NCBI RefSeq assembly: GCF_042665075.1
Contig: NZ_JBHTBR010000002.1
Span: 186,001-250,000 of the forward strand
From: Hirschia litorea
GTDB lineage: Bacteria > Pseudomonadota > Alphaproteobacteria > Caulobacterales > Hyphomonadaceae
DNA: 64,000 bases
Direction: 5' to 3'
In this document: positions 52,353 to 60,183 of the stretch, in pieces
Layout of the letters: each line of letters starts with the position of its first letter
How positions within the stretch are numbered: position 1 is the first letter of the stretch
Position numbers and translations under genes: made by a program
The notes under the pieces: model-generated
The model's database searches: none
What the model saw: only the letters and a program-made list of their open reading frames with translations
What the model was told of the DNA's origin: nothing

Positions 52353-52482
52353 ATCAAGTTACTGAAAGCATTTATGTTTTTAGTTTTTTTCTTCTCTGAA
52401 ATATAAGAACTCGGATTTTGTGACGGAATTTCCGTCGCAGGTGCTGTATTGTGCTTGTCCAAGTACGTGTTTTCTAACTTTT

Positions 52483-52493
52483 ATTACGAATAT
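52483..52493. promoter_or_regulatory. Half-site matching the TonB-receptor dyad
   Basis: ATTACGAATAT is identical to the inner 11 bases of the right arm of the palindrome at 53451-53475. It lies 127 bp upstream of the CpcT-like lipoprotein gene. The rest of this 267-bp gap is AT-rich without further recognisable sites. Confidence 0.4.
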
Positions 52494-52619
52494 ATATTGT
52501 TAAATGCGCAGCATGATGCAGTATTGATATATCTAACCTGCAATATTTGGCCTTCAACATATAAAATACAAAACATACGAGGGGCGCAAAATTCAAGGTA
52601 ATAACGGGGGAAGAACTAC

Positions 52620-53378
52620 GTGGCGAAGCTATTCAAATTATACGCGTTCAATCTGTCTGCTATGCTGCTGGTGGGAGCCTGCTCTAACCCCGGTCATATG
52701 GAGCAGCGATCGCGCTATAGTACAGAGGATCTTCAGCATGTAGCCCGATCTGTCACAGATAGTGATGTGCGCAGGTTTGTGAATTTAATGTCGGGTGAGT
52801 TTGATAGTTTCCAACAAATGCAAGCTGATGAAGCGGCAGGTGTGGAGGGCGATAAAAAGCATAGTCGCGTAAATAGATATTTTATGAAAATTGATGCGCC
52901 CAAAATTGGTGATGCAGTACTTGTAGGATCTACCCGATACGGTGGACCACCAAATTGGTATTTTGATAAAACTGAATTTTTAGTTTGGACTGTTTATGTC
53001 ACAGAAAACGGTCAACATTTAAAAATGTCTCCGCGCAAGTTTAAAGATATAGAGCCTAAAATTTCTATTGCAAAAAATGCTGATGCTTTTTCTGGAGTGC
53101 TGCCCGCTGAATTGGAAAAAGCAACGAGTGGTGCCGCATGCGATATCATTTGGACGAAAGATGGGGATGGATTTCTTGGCGAAAGCTTACCTTGTAAAGT
53201 TTTGTCTACAACACAGGGTGTGGAACTAAACTGGTCATGGAAATATCAGGTTTTACCTGATGCGCTTTGGGTGGAATTTTCAGGCGCAACTGAAGAAGGA
53301 AAGATATTATTTTCGACGCCCAAAGGTTCACCATATCGTTTAGATGAAATTCAAGTTGGAAGCGCTGACGCGTTTTAA
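52620..53378 (+). CDS. CpcT/CpeT-like lipoprotein
   Basis: A 252-residue protein with a lipoprotein signal (LSAMLLVGAC, cysteine near residue 21). The mature part resembles the CpcT/CpeT fold family: VNLMSGEFDSFQQMQADEAA early, a middle with TEFLVWTVYVTENGQH, then SGAACDIIWTKDGDGFLGES, PCKVLST, and GSPYRLDEIQV near the end. In cyanobacteria these proteins attach bilins to phycobiliproteins, but relatives without that role exist in other bacteria. No phycobiliprotein is nearby, so only the fold is proposed. The start is GTG with a GGGGGAAG site. It lies upstream of a TonB receptor. Confidence 0.65.
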   Translation: MAKLFKLYAFNLSAMLLVGACSNPGHMEQRSRYSTEDLQHVARSVTDSDVRRFVNLMSGEFDSFQQMQADEAAGVEGDKKHSRVNRYFMKIDAPKIGDAVLVGSTRYGGPPNWYFDKTEFLVWTVYVTENGQHLKMSPRKFKDIEPKISIAKNADAFSGVLPAELEKATSGAACDIIWTKDGDGFLGESLPCKVLSTTQGVELNWSWKYQVLPDALWVEFSGATEEGKILFSTPKGSPYRLDEIQVGSADAF

Positions 53379-53450
53379 GGCGCTGCAATTCTGATCGTAT
53401 CTGTGATTTTTATTGCTTAATTATGTAGCAAAGCTCCCTAAAAAATACAA

Positions 53451-53475
53451 ATATTCGTAATTAAATTACGAATAT
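53451..53475. promoter_or_regulatory. Perfect 25-bp palindrome upstream of the TonB receptor
   Basis: ATATTCGTAATT-A-AATTACGAATAT has 12-bp perfect arms around a single base, 124 bp before the receptor start and 73 bp after the lipoprotein stop. It is a strong operator candidate, or could form an RNA hairpin. The nearby IclR regulator is a possible but unproven binder. Confidence 0.6.
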
Positions 53476-53481
53476 CCGAAA

Positions 53482-53521
53482 TTAGATATATCATTTTTCG
53501 ATAAGATAATGGTATATCTAA
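53482..53521. promoter_or_regulatory. Second inverted repeat upstream of the TonB receptor
   Basis: TTAGATATATCAT (53482-53494) and ATGGTATATCTAA (53509-53521) pair over 13 positions with one mismatch, around 14 bases. It follows the 25-bp palindrome by 6 bp and lies 77 bp before the receptor start. It could form an AT-rich leader hairpin or a regulatory site. Confidence 0.5.
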
Positions 53522-53598
53522 TGCGGGGCCGGATGTTTTCGATACCAATAATAAATCCGGACTGAATGACATAACGATGATATTTGGGAGGAGTTCGT

Positions 53599-55980
53599 AT
53601 GCGTAAGAATGTATTTCTATTGGGGCTGCTAAGTACGGTATTTGCGGGGAGCGCGTTGGCGCAGACAGCTAGTGATGTAGCTGAAGAAACAGCCGCTGAT
53701 ACAAAAAGACTAGGGACGGTTGTCGTAACGTCTCGTAAAGTTGAAGAGAGCCTTGCTGAAGTACCTCTAGCTATCACTGCATTTTCTGCAGCAGATATTG
53801 AGAAAGCTGGCTTAACTGATCTAAATGACGTTGCTGACTTTACGCCGGGTTTGACCTTCCTAGACTTATTTGGTGCAAGTGTTCCAACGCCGGTTATTCG
53901 GGGTGTCGCACAAACCGCTGTTGGACAAGAAAACAATACTGCAGTTTTCGTTGATGGTGTATTTATCGGTGCAAGCACAGGTCTAAACTTAAGCCAAATT
54001 GACTTTGAACGTATTGAGGTTGTTAAAGGCCCACAAAGTGCGCTTTACGGGCGAAACAGTTTTTCTGGTGCTATCAATTTTGTAACTGCAAAGCCTGACA
54101 ATGAATTTGGTGCAAAACTTGAGCTAAAAGCCGGAAATCGCGGTCGTCAAAAAATCATGGCATCCATGACAGGTCCTATCGTCGAGGATAAAATTGCTGG
54201 CCGTATCGCTTTAGCTTTTGATGGTTGGGATGGTTCCTATGATAATGAAGAGCCTGGTGGCGGCGACATTGGTGGTTATGAATACAAAACAGTAAATGGT
54301 AGTTTGCGCTTCACACCAACGGAAGACTGGGACATCAATCTTACAGGGTATTACTCGGAGGATGATATTGACCCGCCGGCTATTAAGAAAATTCTCGCAA
54401 ATTGTGAATTCAAAAATGGCGGCCCTCGCGCGCAGAATTTCTGTGGTTCATTGCCGGATGCAGACGAAGTGGGAAGCTTTCGTGTTTTACCGCAAGCAGA
54501 AGGCGGTCAGCGTGAAACCTTCCGTACATATGTTAGTGCAAACTATGATCAAGACTGGGGTAGCATTAGTGCGCTTGCCAGTTATTCAGAAGTTGAATTT
54601 TCCTTTACGGAAGATGGTTCGCGTGCACTCGGTTCAACATTTCCGTACGTTTATACAAACCTAACTGGTGGTATCGATACATTTGAAGCTTCTCTTTTGC
54701 AGGTGGATTTGCCTGATACAAGCACAGAGATGAGTGGAGAACTTCGCTATACCACGCCTCAAGACCAAAAGTGGAGAGGGTCTGCGGGGGCATTCTATTA
54801 TTCAAGTGAAGATATCAGTGGAGGTGGTGGTACAATCGTACTGAGCGATTTACCTGACGATTTTAAAGCTTTCTGTCCATGTGCACCAATTGCACCTGGG
54901 TTCACGCTAGGTTTTGGTGATGGTGCTTTCTTAGGTGCATTTGGGCCAACCGGAACAATTGATACAACCGATTCAGGTAAAAGAACGACAGATTCTTGGG
55001 CTGTGTTTGCATCAACTGAATTTGATTTCACAAGTGCTTTAACTGGGCGCGCGGAAGTGCGGTACGCACAAGATGAAATCAAGTTTCTTGAATTGAGAAC
55101 CGGCAATAATGGGGGCGATACATTCGAATCCATAACGGCACGTTTTGGTCTTGATTACGTCTTAGAAGATGGTTCGCTTCTTTACGCATCCGCTGCGCGT
55201 GGTGCAAAAAGTGGTGGATTTGATACTGGAAGCGATAATGGGCGTTTTGTTGTATCTGCTTTTGATCCTGAATCTAACTGGACATATGAGTTGGGTATGA
55301 AAACCAACAGCATTGCTGATTGGTTCTACACTGAATTGGCTGTGTTCTACGTAGACTGGAAGGATATTGTTGTTCCTCAACTGGACGAATCCTTTGCACC
55401 GCCAATTTCATTTGATGTGAATGGTGGGGAAGCTAAAGTCTTCGGTGTTGAAGGTTCATTCGTTGCTGAAGTTACGGATAATCTTTCAATAAATGGGGGC
55501 GTTGCGTGGACGGATGCAGAGTTTACAGATGCGAAGATCGACACGTTTTCTGCATTCCCAGGCTTTGGTCCTGATGGGGATGTGTCAGGTTTGAAAGTTC
55601 AAAGACAACCTGAATGGCAAGGTAACTTGACCGTGTCTTATGATAAAACGATCACATCCGACTTTGATGGGTATGTGCGCGGTGACATGCTGTATCGCGG
55701 GAAATTCTTCTCTGATGCAACAAATCAAACTGTTCACGATGCGCGTACGACATTCAACTTACGTACGGGTGTTCGCGGTGATCGATATTCACTGGAGTTG
55801 TGGGGTGAAAACATTTTGGATGATGGCAAGTCGGTTGCCTCTTTCCGCGATGTGTTCTTCAACAACACGACCGATGGTGTAACGTCACCATCAGATTTCT
55901 CAACATTCTTCCCGTTGACGATCAGTGCGACATATCCAAACAGAAGAACATATGGACTGACTTTGCGCGTAAATTACTAA
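53599..55980 (+). CDS. TonB-dependent outer-membrane receptor
   Basis: A 793-residue receptor. The signal peptide ends SALAQ near residue 21. The TonB-box-like GTVVVTSRK follows, then the plug domain (PGLTFLDLFGASVPTPVIRG, NNTAVFVDGVFIGAS, IDFERIEVVKGPQSALYGRN, FSGAINFVTAKP) and the 22-strand barrel, ending in LTLRVNY with an aromatic last residue. The substrate is unknown; the style matches the large receptor families of marine alphaproteobacteria. GGGAGGAG lies just upstream of the ATG. It has two dyads in its promoter region and converges on an IclR gene. Confidence 0.93.
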   Translation: MRKNVFLLGLLSTVFAGSALAQTASDVAEETAADTKRLGTVVVTSRKVEESLAEVPLAITAFSAADIEKAGLTDLNDVADFTPGLTFLDLFGASVPTPVIRGVAQTAVGQENNTAVFVDGVFIGASTGLNLSQIDFERIEVVKGPQSALYGRNSFSGAINFVTAKPDNEFGAKLELKAGNRGRQKIMASMTGPIVEDKIAGRIALAFDGWDGSYDNEEPGGGDIGGYEYKTVNGSLRFTPTEDWDINLTGYYSEDDIDPPAIKKILANCEFKNGGPRAQNFCGSLPDADEVGSFRVLPQAEGGQRETFRTYVSANYDQDWGSISALASYSEVEFSFTEDGSRALGSTFPYVYTNLTGGIDTFEASLLQVDLPDTSTEMSGELRYTTPQDQKWRGSAGAFYYSSEDISGGGGTIVLSDLPDDFKAFCPCAPIAPGFTLGFGDGAFLGAFGPTGTIDTTDSGKRTTDSWAVFASTEFDFTSALTGRAEVRYAQDEIKFLELRTGNNGGDTFESITARFGLDYVLEDGSLLYASAARGAKSGGFDTGSDNGRFVVSAFDPESNWTYELGMKTNSIADWFYTELAVFYVDWKDIVVPQLDESFAPPISFDVNGGEAKVFGVEGSFVAEVTDNLSINGGVAWTDAEFTDAKIDTFSAFPGFGPDGDVSGLKVQRQPEWQGNLTVSYDKTITSDFDGYVRGDMLYRGKFFSDATNQTVHDARTTFNLRTGVRGDRYSLELWGENILDDGKSVASFRDVFFNNTTDGVTSPSDFSTFFPLTISATYPNRRTYGLTLRVNY

Positions 55981-56006
55981 GTCATCGCGTAATTGAACTG
56001 AAATAG

Positions 56007-56038
56007 AAAAGGGTGCCTTGTGAGAGGTGCCCTTTTTT
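56007..56038. terminator. Terminator between the TonB receptor and iclR
   Basis: AAAAGGGTGCC (56007-56017) pairs with GGTGCCCTTTT (56026-56036) with two G-U pairs, and T tracts follow. The A run on the other side allows it to act in both directions. Confidence 0.8.
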
Positions 56039-56051
56039 CTACTTCAAATGT

Positions 56052-56795
56052 CTATTTTCCAATGGCAGATAAAAGTGCTTTTGAAAATTTAGCTTCATTC
56101 TCTTTGATACGATTGATGACACCACCTGCGCAAAGGATTACCCAGCGTTCGGGTGAAATTTCCAAACTTACGGAGATTGCGCCAACATCAGGGTGAACGA
56201 GACCGTATCCGGTTGAGTAATTGGTTTCTCTAATCGTTTTAACTTTTTTCAAGAGATTGGCTAATTTGGTGCCGTCTTCGCGCTTATGCCTTTTGAGATA
56301 GGTTTTTTTGATGTCTTCGTCTTTCCAATGCGCAAGTTGAGCGTGGCCCACAGAGGATTGGAATAAGGGGACCATTTCTCCGACGGACATTCTGAAATTG
56401 AGAGGATGTAGACCGCTTATTTCAGCTAGACATAACATTTGAGTGCCATTTTGGCTGAAAATACCGATCGTTTCACGGGTTTCATCCCGCAGTGATCTTA
56501 GTAGTTCTTCATAGTTGAAATTGTGAAGCGGGTTGTCGATCAACCATTCTCCCAAATTGCTTATTTTCGGGGTGATGAAATAAGTTCGGCTGCGACTATC
56601 ATATGAAATATATCCTAACTCGCTAATGCATTTTAGGAGGTCAATAATTGATGTAAGAGGTGCATCTAATTTGTTTGCGATTACGCTTGCGGACATGGGC
56701 TGTTGTTCGGCATCGAAAATCTCAAAAAGTTGAAAACACCTTCGTATTGATCGTAGTGAACTTGGGGTCTTCTCATTCATTTTCAGTTTTTCCAT
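56052..56795 (-). CDS. IclR family transcriptional regulator
   Basis: A 247-residue IclR-type regulator. The N-terminal winged helix is around SLRSIRRCFQLFEIFDAEQQ and PMSASVIANKLDAPLTSIID. The C-terminal effector domain has RDETRETIGIFSQNGTQML, FRMSVGEMVPLFQSSVGHAQ and GYGLVHPDVGAISVSLEISP, where aligned family members bind small acids. The ligand is unknown. It lies convergent to the TonB receptor. IclR regulators often control adjacent catabolic or uptake genes, so the receptor and the PepSY gene are the obvious candidate targets. The start could also be the ATG five codons later. Confidence 0.9.
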   Translation of the reverse strand: MEKLKMNEKTPSSLRSIRRCFQLFEIFDAEQQPMSASVIANKLDAPLTSIIDLLKCISELGYISYDSRSRTYFITPKISNLGEWLIDNPLHNFNYEELLRSLRDETRETIGIFSQNGTQMLCLAEISGLHPLNFRMSVGEMVPLFQSSVGHAQLAHWKDEDIKKTYLKRHKREDGTKLANLLKKVKTIRETNYSTGYGLVHPDVGAISVSLEISPERWVILCAGGVINRIKENEAKFSKALLSAIGK

Positions 56796-57190
56796 TTCGA
56801 TCGAGCGTGTTCATCCTATAATATCATAATTTTTTGAGGGAATTAGGATTTCTAACCTTCGGTACGAATTAGTCGCACTTAGGTCAAACCTGCTAAAGTT
56901 ACCCAACGTAAATTAGCGGCAAAAATGCAGGTAAGTCGGAGGTTTCGAGAGGGGGGATCATTGTGGAAATTACGGAAAAAAGTAGTTGCACTACGGATAT
57001 ACGAATGCAATGGTATACCAATACAAGAACATACGCTGGTGCGTTTAAGAAATAGTGCCCGATATAACCTCTCACATACTCCCATTTGTGAACAGCTCGG
57101 TCATTATAACTGAATTCTGACCTACAGTCTTTCTCCGGTATTGGTATATTTGAGAAGTTTGTAAAACGACAGGTTTGTAAGTTGGAATCA
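56796..57190. other. Gene-free region between iclR and the PepSY gene
   Basis: About 400 bp without a convincing gene. It holds a 10-bp palindrome TGGTATACCA (57011-57020). It also has a separated inverted repeat, TATACCAATAC at 57014-57024 with GTATTGGTATA at 57138-57148. Small open frames here lack ribosome sites or family likeness. An intrinsic plus-strand terminator closes the region, so a small RNA or a leader is possible. Confidence 0.45.
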
Positions 57191-57227
57191 TCGGCAGGAG
57201 AGGCATGTCTTTCCTGCCGAATTTTTT
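57191..57227 (+). terminator. Orphan intrinsic terminator upstream of the PepSY gene
   Basis: TCGGCAGGA (57191-57199) pairs perfectly with TCCTGCCGA (57212-57220), followed by ATTTTTT. No plus-strand gene lies upstream after the convergent iclR, so the terminated transcript would be a non-coding RNA or a PepSY-gene leader. Confidence 0.75.
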
Positions 57228-57273
57228 AGGTGCCCAGACGATAATGAATGAATAAATGAAGGGGCAAGGAAGT

Positions 57274-58722
57274 ATGAGGTTGTTTTTTTTGAAGTGGCAT
57301 AGGTGGCTGTCGCTAGTATTGCTGGCGCAGCTCGCTATTTGGCTGGTTACAGCGCTCGGGATGAGTTTGATATCGTCTGAATCCCTAAAGCCCTATCCAA
57401 ATATGACTTCTGCTGGATTCAATGCGGCTGATGAATGGCCTGATATTGCTGATTTAAAGCAAGTTTCAGGCTGGGCATCCAAAATCGTTTTGTCAGAACA
57501 AAAAATCGGAGGATTGCTTCACGTTTCGGGGTATGAAGATAAGCAAGCTTCAAAGTGGATTACCCCAGATACTCTAAGTGCCGCGCCAAAGGTGACAGAA
57601 GAAGACGCACGCAGAATAGCGACAGCGCTAACGGGCGAAGATCTGTCGGATGCGAAAATTACGGTAAAGGAAAAGCATACGCCAGAATATAGCCGTGGCA
57701 TTTTACCTATTTGGCGCGTTGAGGCTGAAAAGGCTGCACTATTCATCGATATGCAGACGGGAGCTTTGCGCTCGCAGGGCAATCTTCCAAAGCGGTTGGA
57801 GACCATTTTTAAAAGCATCCATACGATGGATTACAGCATGCTGGCTAAATACAAAGATAGCGGTGTGTTGACTGTGTTTGCTGTTATCTTCTTAGCAACT
57901 GCGCTTTTGGGTATTCTTCCTGTGCGTCGTGTTCATGCTATTAAGGGTGGTGGACTTAGAATTTTGAGATGGCACCAAGCGATTGGAATCGTTTTGGCTT
58001 TGCAAGTCGTATTCTGGGTTACATCTGGACTTTCAGTTGTGTGGTTATTGGAGCGTGCAGATAAAGAGGGCGCGCAAATAACTGTCCAAAAAGAGGCACC
58101 TATTGATTGGGAACGTGTTCAATTTCATCCCAAACAACTTAATCATCAAGCTGATATTGCGCCGACACGTATCACGCTAACATCTCTGTTGGGGGAGCCT
58201 GTTTATAGATTAGCTTGGCAGACGCCGAATATCTTGATCAACTTTATGGACAAGCTTGACCAGCAAAAAGCGTTTAGCGCTGAAAGTGGTCAGGAGATTA
58301 AATTAACTGAAGCAGATCGTGATAGGCTGGTGCAGTGGGCAGTTTCAAAAGAAACAGCGGATTCCATCAAGGAGTGGGAAATAGCAACAACTTATGACGA
58401 GTATTTTGCGATCGGCCCGTTTCCTGTTTGGAAGGGACATTTTGAAGAGCCGCAGAAAGGTGTTTTATCAATAGACCAAGTGACGGGGCAGGTGCACAGA
58501 TCTGTACGTACGGTGAAGCGTACACTTATTGCTGAATATTATAAGACACATGTTGCGCAGTATTGGCCCGGAGATATCAAATATCGCCGTCAGCCTCTTT
58601 TGCTGCTGGTTATCGGTTCAATGATGGTGTTGGTTGTGTGCGGCATGCTAATTCATATTCGCCGCTGGAAGGCGGATGCTAAGCGTAAGAAGAAGCTCGC
58701 TGAAAAAGCTGCAAAAGCCTAA
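57274..58722 (+). CDS. PepSY-associated TM domain protein
   Basis: A 482-residue protein with the PepSY-TM layout: an N-terminal helix in FLKWHRWLSLVLLAQLAIWL, periplasmic PepSY-like domain(s), and a second helical pair around RILRWHQAIGIVLALQVVFW, with a final helix LLLVIGSMMVLVVCGMLIHI. The two repeated WH motifs are typical of this group and could hold heme. Some PepSY-TM proteins act as ferric-siderophore reductases, which would fit the nearby TonB receptor; this is an inference. The ATG at 57274 has AAGGA just upstream; an ATG six codons earlier is weaker. A lysine-rich tail (KRKKKLAEKAAKA) ends the protein. Confidence 0.85.
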   Translation: MRLFFLKWHRWLSLVLLAQLAIWLVTALGMSLISSESLKPYPNMTSAGFNAADEWPDIADLKQVSGWASKIVLSEQKIGGLLHVSGYEDKQASKWITPDTLSAAPKVTEEDARRIATALTGEDLSDAKITVKEKHTPEYSRGILPIWRVEAEKAALFIDMQTGALRSQGNLPKRLETIFKSIHTMDYSMLAKYKDSGVLTVFAVIFLATALLGILPVRRVHAIKGGGLRILRWHQAIGIVLALQVVFWVTSGLSVVWLLERADKEGAQITVQKEAPIDWERVQFHPKQLNHQADIAPTRITLTSLLGEPVYRLAWQTPNILINFMDKLDQQKAFSAESGQEIKLTEADRDRLVQWAVSKETADSIKEWEIATTYDEYFAIGPFPVWKGHFEEPQKGVLSIDQVTGQVHRSVRTVKRTLIAEYYKTHVAQYWPGDIKYRRQPLLLLVIGSMMVLVVCGMLIHIRRWKADAKRKKKLAEKAAKA

Positions 58723-58824
58723 ATAATCAAGGGCTTGCTCTCGAGGATACTGAAAACTCAAAATTGAGTGTTTTCCACCCATAGTTTGTTGGAAGGTGTT
58801 GTATTCTTGAGAGTTTTACGCAAG

Positions 58825-59733
58825 TTAAACTGGGTTAAATGTGTTGACCCATAGTGCAGACCCTAGCTTGCCCTGCTTGGCATATTCAATCATTGCGTAG
58901 GCTGATTTCATTGTATATGTGGCATACAGTTCTATCTGTGTTTGCTTTTGAAAAGTGTCGGCAAAGTTCAATAATTCTGGTTTGGTTTTGCCAAAGCCTC
59001 CGAAATGGTAGCCATAATCTATCGCCCAATTATTCGGATCGATAATTTCTGCTTCACCAAGGACAGCTTTCACGCGATCAGTTAATGTGAAATCTGATTT
59101 TAAGGCTGATACACCGATCACTTTGGTAGATGCACCTAACCCCGCCGCTACTCCCGCTAGCGTACCTCCAAGGCCGACGGGAACAAATGCATGCGTATAT
59201 TTTCCGCGCAATGGAGCGAAGACCTCAGCAATGTGTCGTACAGATGATGGCGATGTGCCGCCCTCTGTAATGAGGTGAAACGACCCATGTGTTTGAACGA
59301 GGTTGGATAAAAATTGGGGAGATTCACGGTGTTTAAAATCTTCCGGAGATAAGAGGTGAACTTGCACGCCACGTTGCGTCATCGTTTTGACGAGGGGAAG
59401 GTGTGTTCCCTTAGGGCTTTCTCTCACAAAAGCTAGCGCGCGTATTCTTAGCATGCGTGTTAAAGCACTATAGGCGCGCAGATGGTTTGAGTAGCTGCCT
59501 CCAAACGTTGCCAAGGGTAATTGTTGGTCTTGGCCGGAAAGATAGTCATGAATATTTGGGGCTAATTTCAGGATTTTATTGCCAGATAAATACAGTCCCA
59601 GTTTGTCTCCGTGATAGACATCAAAACATATTTTTCTGCGTGTTTGCGAGCAGTGAAATTCATGCGGCAAAACGGGTGCGCGTCGCTCCAGCATGCGTTC
59701 TGTAAGCGCTAAGCGATTGGCATTATTATACAT
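58825..59733 (-). CDS. PLP-dependent enzyme, ACC deaminase / D-cysteine desulfhydrase family
   Basis: A 302-residue fold-type II PLP enzyme. The PLP lysine is in LYLSGNKILKLAP (usually GNKxRKL, here altered). FGGSYSNHLRAYSAL holds the substrate-recognition loop, followed by LITEGGTSPSSVRHIAEV and VPVGLGGTLAGVAAGLGA, the phosphate-binding loop. The C-terminus LWVNTFNPV replaces the family's HTGG ending. It could be a D-cysteine desulfhydrase, an ACC deaminase or a related lyase; the exact substrate cannot be told. It stands alone, with 102 bp to the PepSY gene, convergent. Confidence 0.82.
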   Translation of the reverse strand: MYNNANRLALTERMLERRAPVLPHEFHCSQTRRKICFDVYHGDKLGLYLSGNKILKLAPNIHDYLSGQDQQLPLATFGGSYSNHLRAYSALTRMLRIRALAFVRESPKGTHLPLVKTMTQRGVQVHLLSPEDFKHRESPQFLSNLVQTHGSFHLITEGGTSPSSVRHIAEVFAPLRGKYTHAFVPVGLGGTLAGVAAGLGASTKVIGVSALKSDFTLTDRVKAVLGEAEIIDPNNWAIDYGYHFGGFGKTKPELLNFADTFQKQTQIELYATYTMKSAYAMIEYAKQGKLGSALWVNTFNPV

Positions 59734-60183
59734 TATCGTAGGAAGATAAGAGAGGATTTGGTCATTGTGGACTTTGTTTTAGGCTCTGCAATATTTCAGA
59801 ATTTGAGCGTATTTCTTGTATGTAATTTAGAATTTAAGGTTAAATTTTAGTTATGCAAAAATATATCTAAAATGATTCAAATTTAATTGCCAGATTTGAG
59901 CCTTCTACTCTTAGGGGAATTGTCCCAAAAGCGCATCTTATACGGCAGAAAGGTGCGTTGTCATTTTTAGCCTAGAAATCAAGACACTAGGCGAAAGATT
60001 GGTTTCGCTGTTAATCCACTGTCAGGTGTATTTTTCTTGGATGGCATAAAATTCATATTTTACAATATGTTATGACTTGTACTTAATGTGGTGGTTTAAG
60101 ATGTTTTGTCGCTGTTTAGATGCTTTGACTTCCTTTGAATTATAGCCAATAAGCCCAGCTAGCGTGTAAAGTGAGCAGGGTAA
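59734..60183. other. Gene-free AT-rich region upstream of the acyltransferase gene
   Basis: About 450 bp without a supported gene. Two short perfect hairpins abut and share two bases: GCCTAG / CTAGGC (59970-59992) and GCGAAA / TTTCGC (59991-60008). A possible promoter, TTGACT (60125-60130) and AATAAG (60148-60153) with a 17-base spacer, lies 30 bp before the start of the acyltransferase gene. Confidence 0.4.
60125..60153 (+). promoter_or_regulatory. Candidate promoter of the acyltransferase gene
   Basis: TTGACT, 17 bases, then AATAAG, 30 bp upstream of the ATG. The -35 is a close match to the sigma-70 consensus; the -10 is moderate. Confidence 0.4.

Noticed and set aside
56925..57113. 62-codon frame in the iclR-PepSY gap
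   Set aside because: No ribosome site and no family likeness; the region looks non-coding.
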